From Methanobacteriota archaeon (GTDB lineage: Archaea > Thermoplasmatota > Poseidoniia > Poseidoniales > Thalassarchaeaceae): 6,684 nt of DNA. The DNA lies in the NCBI GenBank assembly GCA_002725475.1, contig PBPH01000089.1, forward strand, positions 1-6,684, read 5' to 3'. Shown here piece after piece: positions 1 to 5,520 of the stretch. How positions within the stretch are numbered: position 1 is the first letter of the stretch; each line of letters opens with the position of its first letter. Made by a program: the position numbers and the translations under genes. Below the pieces are notes generated by a model. The model had not been told where the DNA came from. It did not search any database and worked only from the letters and a program-made list of their open reading frames with translations.

Positions 1-126
1 CCCGATCCATTGCTCAGCCTAACGATGAAAATCCTGTCATCATTTTTCGTTGCTTGTGGCCTGTTTTGTTTGGCGTTACCCTTCATTCCATTATTGCTAG
101 CATCCTCTAGGGCAGCATTGGAATAA
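1..126 (+). CDS. 3' end of a gene, probably a membrane protein (partial, cut by window edge)
   Basis: Frame 1 is open from the window edge to a TAA at 124-126. The 41 visible residues include a long hydrophobic stretch, roughly from ILSSFF through LPFIPLLLA, which looks like a C-terminal membrane helix followed by a short SSRAALE tail. This fits the last transmembrane segment of a larger membrane protein whose body lies to the left. An ATG at 25 could alternatively make it a 33-residue hydrophobic small protein, but I see no ribosome binding site before that ATG, and the frame is open upstream of it. The stop codon directly abuts the stop of the leftward pentapeptide gene (127-129), as expected for two real convergent genes packed end to end. 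The family cannot be identified from so short a piece. Confidence 0.45.
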   Translation, partial: PDPLLSLTMKILSSFFVACGLFCLALPFIPLLLASSRAALE

Positions 127-525
127 TTACTCATTTTCCGATCTTGGCCATTTTTTCTTCAATGCCTTGGATAACGTTTCATCCATTCTAGCATTCCACC
201 AGTCAGCTCTTCTCCATACAGCATATCTGCCCCGAATGCCGCGCATATCAGCCCCCTCAAGTTTAGCATCTTGCATATTTGATAGCGAGAGTTTAGCTTT
301 CTTGAATCGTGCTTGGCGCATATCAGCACCATCAAGAGCGGCTTTCATCAGGTTTGCTCCAACAAAAGATGCATTTCGCATATCTGCATTAGATAGATTT
401 GCTCCCTCAAGATTTGCACCGTCGAAAATTGCGCGGCGTAAGTTAGCCCCTTCAAAATCAGCATCAGCAAGGTCTGCACCGATGAAAGATTGGAAGGAGA
501 AGTCCTTTCGGACCTCTTCAGACAA
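127..525 (-). CDS. Pentapeptide-repeat protein (right-handed beta-helix)
   Basis: With the TTG start at 525 the product is 132 aa. Almost all of it is a solenoid of A-(D/N)-L-x-x pentapeptides, for example GADLADADFEGANL. A hydrophobic centre recurs every five residues with no insertion from about residue 14 to residue 114, about 21 repeats or five turns of the four-sided helix of the pentapeptide family (Pfam PF00805). One centre is Gly (residue 99); the last turn is Trp-rich (residues 104, 109, 110). The tail is short and basic, ending KKKWPRSENE. There is no signal peptide or membrane helix, so it is probably cytosolic. Start choice: a GTG at 606 would give 159 aa but overlap the upstream gene by 77 bases with no Shine-Dalgarno; another TTG lies at 552. 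The TTG at 525 sits four bases after the upstream stop, behind AGGGAG. Function is unknown. Pentapeptide proteins are mostly binding scaffolds, and the mixed charge here does not suggest a Qnr/MfpA-type DNA mimic. Confidence 0.82.
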   Translation of the reverse strand: MSEEVRKDFSFQSFIGADLADADFEGANLRRAIFDGANLEGANLSNADMRNASFVGANLMKAALDGADMRQARFKKAKLSLSNMQDAKLEGADMRGIRGRYAVWRRADWWNARMDETLSKALKKKWPRSENE

Positions 526-529
526 GACT

Positions 530-1051
530 TCACTCCCTTGAGCGATTGTCAAGATGACTTCTTCCTTCAGTAGTAAGAACGCAATATCTATTCTTTTTTT
601 CTCCACTGGCAGGGTATGTTATCATTCTTCTTTCAATTAATCGATTAAGGTAAAGACTTAGATTTCTTGGAGGATTAATTCCAGCATCAAGAAATAATTC
701 CTCCAAAACACGTGGAGGTGAATCATGCACACCTTCTACCTCTCGAAGATATTGAATTGCGCCTAGAACCTGATCAGGCTTCCGATTTAAGTTATTATTA
801 TCACATAATGTTCTGAATGCAGCGCCACGTTCAGGTAGCCCCGATTCCTTCGCAGCTTTTCTAGCAGCTTCAATTGCGGATTCACGTGCATGTCGAATTA
901 AGGAGATGGCAGCCGACCAATTTTCCTCTTGGATCTTTTTGGACATGATTACGTCAATTTCTTTCGCACTACCAGTCAAGTCAATATCCACATCACCCAC
1001 CTTTACCATTACGCGATTCTGTACATCAATTGTCATCTCTCCATCAGACAT
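530..1051 (-). CDS. Uncharacterised protein with probable C-terminal winged-helix domain
   Basis: The 173-aa product begins with ATG at 1051. A GGCGGG about five bases upstream is at best a weak ribosome binding site, so the mRNA may be short-leadered. Three parts are visible. Residues 6-30 form a small beta-like segment ending in a DVDIDLTGSAKEI motif. Residues 31-72 are a charged, Ala-rich helical stretch. Residues 90-170 look like a winged helix: helices at about 93-105 and 113-123, a candidate recognition helix at 128-142 (NLSLYLNRLIERR), and a wing closing on RYCVLTTEGRSHL, the strand-turn-helix ending common in MarR-like and other winged-helix proteins. Similar helix-PPRNLS-helix modules occur in archaeal and defence-related proteins, where they can mediate protein contacts rather than DNA binding. 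It is the first gene of a leftward pair with the pentapeptide gene and diverges from the surface-protein gene. A transcription regulator is plausible but not shown; no enzyme motif is visible. Confidence 0.8.
   Translation of the reverse strand: MSDGEMTIDVQNRVMVKVGDVDIDLTGSAKEIDVIMSKKIQEENWSAAISLIRHARESAIEAARKAAKESGLPERGAAFRTLCDNNNLNRKPDQVLGAIQYLREVEGVHDSPPRVLEELFLDAGINPPRNLSLYLNRLIERRMITYPASGEKKNRYCVLTTEGRSHLDNRSRE
533..538 (-). promoter_or_regulatory. Shine-Dalgarno-like site of the pentapeptide gene, inside the upstream gene's last codons
   Basis: Read on the minus strand, the last two sense codons of the winged-helix gene are AGG GAG, followed by TGA. AGGGAGTGA resembles the archaeal Shine-Dalgarno AGGAGGTGA, and it is separated by seven bases from the TTG at 525-523. 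This stop/SD/start arrangement is typical of translational coupling and is the main reason for preferring the shorter pentapeptide start. Confidence 0.5.
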
Positions 1052-1256
1052 CTTAACCCGCCTGCCAAGCGAAAGGTGAAGTTATTTTAATCGTTCCGTC
1101 TATAACTTTTTTATTATCTGCAATAAATGTCGTTTTTCGATGTTTTTTTAGCCTTTAGTGAAAAAAATCGATTAATAAATTACTAAGATTACTTTGTAGA
1201 AAGGCGAAAATGACTTGAAAGTAGTAGTATCGCGGCAATATGTCCGAGGGTCTTCC
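1052..1256. promoter_or_regulatory. Divergent intergenic promoter region
   Basis: This AT-rich spacer of 205 bases must carry start signals for both the leftward winged-helix gene and the rightward surface-protein gene. Rightward, the best TATA-like box is ATTAATAAAT at 1171-1180, which predicts transcription starting near 1203-1208 and a leader of about 50 bases. Leftward, ATTAAAATAA (minus strand, about 1082-1091) or AGTTATA (about 1101-1107) could serve; the first would leave only a very short leader. T-tracts at 1107-1112, 1133-1137 and 1143-1149 and an A-tract at 1161-1167 may bend the DNA. No convincing operator was seen. Box positions are judged by eye. Confidence 0.45.
1246..1250 (+). 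promoter_or_regulatory. Ribosome binding site deciding the surface-protein start
   Basis: GAGGG lies six bases before the ATG at 1257. The frame is also open back to a TTG at 1215, but that start has no comparable site and would put a polar 14-residue extension in front of a normal signal peptide. The ATG at 1257 is therefore preferred. Confidence 0.5.
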
Positions 1257-1349
1257 ATGTCAAGGGTGAGAGTGAACATAATCCCATTTTTGGTCATAAC
1301 GACACTTATGTTTTCATCACTATCTCCATTAATTCATGTTGCTAGTGCA
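1257..1349 (+). other. Signal peptide of the surface protein
   Basis: The N-terminus reads MSRVRVN, then a hydrophobic core (IIPFLVITTLMF), then a polar end closing on VASA before TGQGN. Two arginines precede the core, and A-S-A is a good signal peptidase I site, so cleavage is predicted after residue 31. There is no lipobox cysteine, so lipidation is not indicated. Confidence 0.8.
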
Positions 1350-4300
1350 ACAGGACAAGGGAATATTACCATATTTTCAAATGGCACACCTACATCAACA
1401 GTAAATCTGAATGGTAGTTTGGCCAACTCATCTATTGGTGTAACACTCGAAAGAAATACAACTATTGAACATGCAACGTTTGAAATTTCATATGATTATG
1501 CACTCAATTCTCCATCTCCAGGCGAGGTAATTTTGGACATTGGTGATGATGGACAATATGAATGGGCTTGGAACTCTTTGGGCTATGGTGACTTTGGTAG
1601 GCAGACTATGTTCTCTACAGGGGCAAACAATAGTACTGCCCCAGTTAATTCTGCTGGAAATATTATTGGAGATATTTTAATGCCATCCAATGCGCAGGTT
1701 CATACTTCAGATATTGTTGTTGAATTATATCCAGATTATGGTGGCGGTTGGATTCCAACCGGAGAAATTGATTATCTAAATTCAGGAGACATAGATGGTG
1801 ACAATTTATCTGAACCAGTATTTTTGCAACGAGGGCATAATTGGCCTAATGGGAGTAATAATACAGCAATAGGTGCAATCGACTGGTCTTCAAATAGTGG
1901 GCTTTCAGCAGTGCTTTGGACTCCAACTTGTGACGGAGCAGTATCTTTTGAATTAGGAGATTTTAATGGCGATAATTTCTCTGATGTGGCTGCATTTGAT
2001 GGTTTCAATGAATCGGCTTGTTTGTTGATATCTCAATCTAATGGAACATGGGCATCAAACACGAACTTCTCTCTAGGGATGGGGGCATCTGCAATTGCTA
2101 GTGGTGATTTAGATGGTAATGGGGTTGCTGAATTAATATCTATTCACTCCAATGGTGAATTAAATCAATATGTGTATGACAACCAAAGTGGAGGTTTTAT
2201 TGCTGCGGCCTCTACTATTGTTAGTAGTAATGGAACACCCTTCCCTGCGGAATTAGGTAGCGTAGTCATTGATGATTTTTGGGGAACTGGCGGCAATAAC
2301 TTGGTTGTAACAGATATAATCGATGGACATGCCACCATGTGGAATATTTCTCAGGGTGGATGGAGTCAAGCAGCTCCAAGCACAGAATTTGATTGTATGA
2401 AAATCAATATCCAAACGCATGATTGGAATGGTGACGGTTTTCTTGATTTGATTGGTGATACTGAAGCCGCAGGTTCTGGAGGCACTTGTTCAGCAACTTT
2501 CAATGGCACCGGATGGATTACTAACATTACTAATTCAACTCAACTTGCTAATTATACTATAGGAGATTGGAGAGGTAATGGTGGTAGCGAACTTTTGAAG
2601 ACAAATGTTGGGACTATCGATGGTAATGATTCAACATTCAATGGTTCCATAGAAATATTTTCATTTGGAGCGAATGGAAGTCTTCAAACAACCCCAATGT
2701 TGCTTTACCCTCACACAGCGCCACGTCAAATCATTCTCAGCGATCTAGATGGAGATGGTTTGGTAGAACACATTGTTTCAGCTGGAGAATCATCAAGAGG
2801 ATTGTTCATTGCAGGATATCATACATTTTCATTCGATTTTGATATGGACAATAATTCAGATGGTAGCATGTCTGGTTACGCTGGTGACGGACAAAGTGGT
2901 GTTGATCCATTAATGTGGTTTGATATGCAGCAGAGTATAGCTTCATCATTAGCAACAAATTTACCAAATACTCCATTTCAGAATAATGTATTTGGCACCC
3001 GAATTTCAACGCTAAGGCCAGTTGCAACTTCTATCGGTGATGGAAACCTTACATTCAAAGAAATGAACATCACATACAGTTTCTCTGCCTCAGTAACTAC
3101 AAACCCAACATCAGGTAACCTTTCCAATTCATTCAATTCATTAATGGAATGTTGTTCGGGTACATTCAATGTTCCTTTATCAATCAACTCATCATCCAAT
3201 GGTGCATTAACACTTGATAATTTGTTATTGGGTTGGGTCGCGGGAATGAGCACCCAAGTTTTCAGGCCGGCTCCAATTATTGAATCACAATTTGTTTGGT
3301 GGGATGTATCTGAAAATCAACATGCCGTGGTTTTGTTTTGGGATGATTTAGCAATGAATGAGCTTGATTTTGATCATTATCAATTATTTAGATGGGTAAA
3401 TGGGACTCCTCCCAATTTCAACTCACCAATCCAAAATTCAATCCATTCCAATATGACATTCGACAATGATAGTGTTTCAAATCAAACATGGGATTATGTT
3501 GTTCGAGCTGTTTATCACAATTATCTATTTTCTAATTATTCAGAAGTGGAAACTGTAGTGGTGCCACCACCAATTCCTCCCGATACAGAACCCCCCGAAG
3601 CAGTTGAGGTGCTCAATGCTAATGATGTTGAAGCTGATAATGGTGGAGCCATAAACCTCTCTTGGCCAACTAGTAATTCTACTGATATTGGTTGGTATGC
3701 ATTATATTATGATACGAATCCATTTTCTTCAATTAGTGGTAACCAAACATTAGTTGCTAATTTTTCAGTTTATGATAATACAACATCAGTTATTTTCAAT
3801 ACATCAGAAGATGGATTGGAATACTATTTCGGTATTGTTTGCGGTGATCTTGCTGGTAATTTGAATTCAACAGTTACATTAGCCGGGCCAGTCTTTTCCA
3901 TGAATAATTCAGTTCGTGAATCAAGCCTAATTTTTTCAGTAGAAACGAACAATTCTCAGAACAACAGTGCTGGTATTGTAGCCACAGCAGGTGTTCCGTT
4001 TTTCTTGAATGGAACATTAACTAGTTTGGGAGAGGGTGTTGCACATGCGAATTATTCAATTGTATTAGATTCTGGAAGTCCTTTGACATCCGTCACAATT
4101 AATGGAGTAACAGATTCTAATGGCTCATTCAGTCATGCGTGGAATGATTGGCTGGATTTTGAAACGGAATATGCTCCGTTAAAAGGCGACATCGATGCCA
4201 CTGCAACGTTTTCTGGAGGCTCTTGGGGATTGGATAATCAGACCCTAACTGGATCAAACAACTCTCAGCAATTTTCAGCAATTACAGTTGCTACACTTTC

Positions 4301-5480
4301 AATTAACCCTAGTGTGTTACAACTAGATGCCGATGGTTTTGGTGTTGCTACGATTTCACTTCAAGCAGTCCATGCCGTTGAACAACCTCTTCTAACTGAT
4401 GTAATTGTAAATTATCATATCGGAAATGAATCTAATCAAGCGGTTAGCGAAACAGGCAATCTTGCGATAGATAGCAATGGTGAGGCTACAAAATCAATCA
4501 ATTATCCAATTGGCGGGGAATTCGATGCCTCAATACCAATACCCCCTCTTTGGTTATCTCTTAATTCTACAATAGTCAGGGCAACATTACTCCCACCACC
4601 ATTACCCGATGAACCAACGCCTGACAACAATAACAGTACAGTTGGCCCAGGTCCTGATTTAGATTTGATAGATTTAGTATGGTCATGTGATCAAGAAATT
4701 TGGGAGGCAACAGAAAATGGTTCTTCAGTTGGTAAGGCTTGTACAATATCAAATCCAAATGAAGTATTGGTTCATGCTGAGATTTTAATCACATCTTTAG
4801 ATGGAATTGAAATGATGTCGTTGCCCACTACAGCGACCATTTTCTCTAATGATAGTAAGAATGTCCAATTGTCTATCAAAGCCCTTGATGGAACAGAATC
4901 AGGAAATTATTCATTCGAAGTGGAGATTCTACTTTCTGCCGCAGGATTCAATTCAAGTTCATCTTCAGAAAGCGTTCCTTTCACTGTTATAGCCAAACAA
5001 GAAACTAATGGGGGTAATAATGTCATTAACAATCAACCAGCACCCTCGCCGAATCAAGAAAGTTCCAGTACATCTACAGTTGCACTTCTAGGAATTGTAG
5101 TATTACTTCTAGCATTTGTTGTGGCTGCAATTCTAGTTGTTCGAATGCTATCTAGAGAATCTGAAGATGATGAAGTTGATGAATATCTTGATGATTATGA
5201 TGATTACGATTATGATGAATATGAAGAAGAATCTCCTCCACAACAAATGAAGCCATTATCGAGAGAGAGACCAATGGCTGTTCAAATGCAATCAGAGAGA
5301 GAATCAGAATATGAAGACGAATATTATGATGAAGAAGACGAATACTATGATGAAGAAGATTATACTGATTCAGAAAACTACCATGTAGACGAAGAAGGAG
5401 TAGAGTGGTGGAAGGACGAAATTGATGTCTGGTGGTATAGGTATCCTGATGAAGAGGAGTGGTCAGAATTTATTGAATAA
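1257..5480 (+). CDS. Giant secreted, membrane-anchored surface protein: VCBS/FG-GAP propeller, Fn3/Ig-like domains, acidic tail
   Basis: The product is 1407 aa from ATG 1257 (1421 from TTG 1215). Order, in ATG numbering: signal peptide 1-31; N-terminal beta domain to about 155 with an LDIGDDGQYEWAW motif; seven Ca-loop repeats of a VCBS/FG-GAP propeller at about 160-520; a beta region at 523-675 containing a vicinal Cys pair (632-633); two Fn3-like domains at about 676-770 and 783-882, joined by a Pro-rich linker; Ig-like beta domains to about 1112; a Pro/Asn linker at 1113-1133; a last beta domain with two cysteines to about 1245; an Asn/Ser/Pro stalk; a membrane helix at 1275-1295; and a 112-residue Asp/Glu/Tyr-rich cytoplasmic tail. 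Roughly 55-60 N-x-S/T sequons suggest heavy glycosylation. Topology is extracellular body, cytoplasmic tail. FG-GAP propellers are known from integrin alpha chains and many adhesins, so adhesion, ligand sensing or a cell-surface structural role is likely. No catalytic motif was seen. The PAC2 gene follows after 40 bases and probably shares the transcript. Confidence 0.88.
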   Translation: MSRVRVNIIPFLVITTLMFSSLSPLIHVASATGQGNITIFSNGTPTSTVNLNGSLANSSIGVTLERNTTIEHATFEISYDYALNSPSPGEVILDIGDDGQYEWAWNSLGYGDFGRQTMFSTGANNSTAPVNSAGNIIGDILMPSNAQVHTSDIVVELYPDYGGGWIPTGEIDYLNSGDIDGDNLSEPVFLQRGHNWPNGSNNTAIGAIDWSSNSGLSAVLWTPTCDGAVSFELGDFNGDNFSDVAAFDGFNESACLLISQSNGTWASNTNFSLGMGASAIASGDLDGNGVAELISIHSNGELNQYVYDNQSGGFIAAASTIVSSNGTPFPAELGSVVIDDFWGTGGNNLVVTDIIDGHATMWNISQGGWSQAAPSTEFDCMKINIQTHDWNGDGFLDLIGDTEAAGSGGTCSATFNGTGWITNITNSTQLANYTIGDWRGNGGSELLKTNVGTIDGNDSTFNGSIEIFSFGANGSLQTTPMLLYPHTAPRQIILSDLDGDGLVEHIVSAGESSRGLFIAGYHTFSFDFDMDNNSDGSMSGYAGDGQSGVDPLMWFDMQQSIASSLATNLPNTPFQNNVFGTRISTLRPVATSIGDGNLTFKEMNITYSFSASVTTNPTSGNLSNSFNSLMECCSGTFNVPLSINSSSNGALTLDNLLLGWVAGMSTQVFRPAPIIESQFVWWDVSENQHAVVLFWDDLAMNELDFDHYQLFRWVNGTPPNFNSPIQNSIHSNMTFDNDSVSNQTWDYVVRAVYHNYLFSNYSEVETVVVPPPIPPDTEPPEAVEVLNANDVEADNGGAINLSWPTSNSTDIGWYALYYDTNPFSSISGNQTLVANFSVYDNTTSVIFNTSEDGLEYYFGIVCGDLAGNLNSTVTLAGPVFSMNNSVRESSLIFSVETNNSQNNSAGIVATAGVPFFLNGTLTSLGEGVAHANYSIVLDSGSPLTSVTINGVTDSNGSFSHAWNDWLDFETEYAPLKGDIDATATFSGGSWGLDNQTLTGSNNSQQFSAITVATLSINPSVLQLDADGFGVATISLQAVHAVEQPLLTDVIVNYHIGNESNQAVSETGNLAIDSNGEATKSINYPIGGEFDASIPIPPLWLSLNSTIVRATLLPPPLPDEPTPDNNNSTVGPGPDLDLIDLVWSCDQEIWEATENGSSVGKACTISNPNEVLVHAEILITSLDGIEMMSLPTTATIFSNDSKNVQLSIKALDGTESGNYSFEVEILLSAAGFNSSSSSESVPFTVIAKQETNGGNNVINNQPAPSPNQESSSTSTVALLGIVVLLLAFVVAAILVVRMLSRESEDDEVDEYLDDYDDYDYDEYEEESPPQQMKPLSRERPMAVQMQSERESEYEDEYYDEEDEYYDEEDYTDSENYHVDEEGVEWWKDEIDVWWYRYPDEEEWSEFIE
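1785..2780 (+). repeat. Seven FG-GAP/VCBS Ca-loop repeats (beta-propeller)
   Basis: Seven loops of the G-D-x-(D/N)-G-(D/N)-x-x-x-(D/E) type start at bases 1785, 1956, 2103, 2271, 2418, 2562 and 2739 (residues 177, 234, 283, 339, 388, 436, 495). Spacing is 48-59 residues, normal for propeller blades. The cores are DIDGDNLSE, DFNGDNFSD, DLDGNGVAE, DFWGTGGNN, DWNGDGFLD, DWRGNGGSE and DLDGDGLVE. Repeats 1, 2, 3, 5 and 7 keep calcium-ligand residues. Repeats 4 and 6 have Trp or Arg at the second ligand position and have probably lost or weakened binding. Confidence 0.8.
5079..5141 (+). other. C-terminal membrane helix of the surface protein
   Basis: Twenty-one uninterrupted hydrophobic residues (VALLGIVVLLL, then AFVVAAILVV) follow a Ser/Thr-rich stalk and are followed directly by R-M-L-S-R. 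The positive residues on the C-terminal side place the tail in the cytoplasm. It is too long for a sortase or archaeosortase signal, and the large tail behind it argues for a true single-span anchor. Confidence 0.88.
5316..5357 (+). repeat. 21-bp tandem repeat coding DEYYDEE twice
   Basis: Two adjacent 21-base units (5316-5336 and 5337-5357) differ at one silent site (TAT versus TAC) and encode the same seven residues, DEYYDEE, within the acidic cytoplasmic tail. The near identity suggests recent tandem duplication or slippage. Confidence 0.85.
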
Positions 5481-5510
5481 CCATTGGGTTTTTCATAGAG
5501 TACAAACTGA

Positions 5511-5517
5511 AGGTGAT
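5511..5517 (+). promoter_or_regulatory. Shine-Dalgarno of the PAC2 gene
   Basis: AGGTGAT matches the archaeal 16S rRNA anti-Shine-Dalgarno closely and lies three bases before the ATG at 5521. It sits in the 40-base gap after the surface-protein stop. I see no TATA box of useful quality there, which favours expression from the upstream promoter. Confidence 0.75.
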
Positions 5518-5520
5518 TAA

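Noticed and set aside
127..525. Pentapeptide protein as a gyrase-protecting DNA mimic (Qnr/MfpA type)
   Set aside because: Those proteins have a strongly acidic surface. Here acidic and basic residues are mixed and the C-terminus is basic, so only the general fold is supported.
167..541. A 124-codon rightward open frame with repeated Ser-Ala-Pro and Arg-Phe-Ala-Pro units
   Set aside because: It is the antisense shadow of the pentapeptide gene: the 15-base DNA period creates a periodic peptide on the other strand. It has no ribosome binding site and low-complexity composition.
637..648. Perfect 12-base palindrome TTAATCGATTAA, with a related AATCGATT at 1166-1173 in the divergent promoter region
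   Set aside because: It lies in winged-helix coding sequence and is AT-rich, so it is likely by chance; only eight bases are shared with the promoter copy, too little to call an operator.
1215..1256. Longer TTG start for the surface protein, adding 14 residues
   Set aside because: The extension puts a polar arginine-containing segment before an already complete signal peptide, whereas the ATG at 1257 has GAGGG six bases upstream.
2806..3253. Leftward open frames of 73 and 91 codons inside the surface-protein gene
   Set aside because: They are antisense to clearly coding sequence, show no recognisable domain, and have no supporting start signals.
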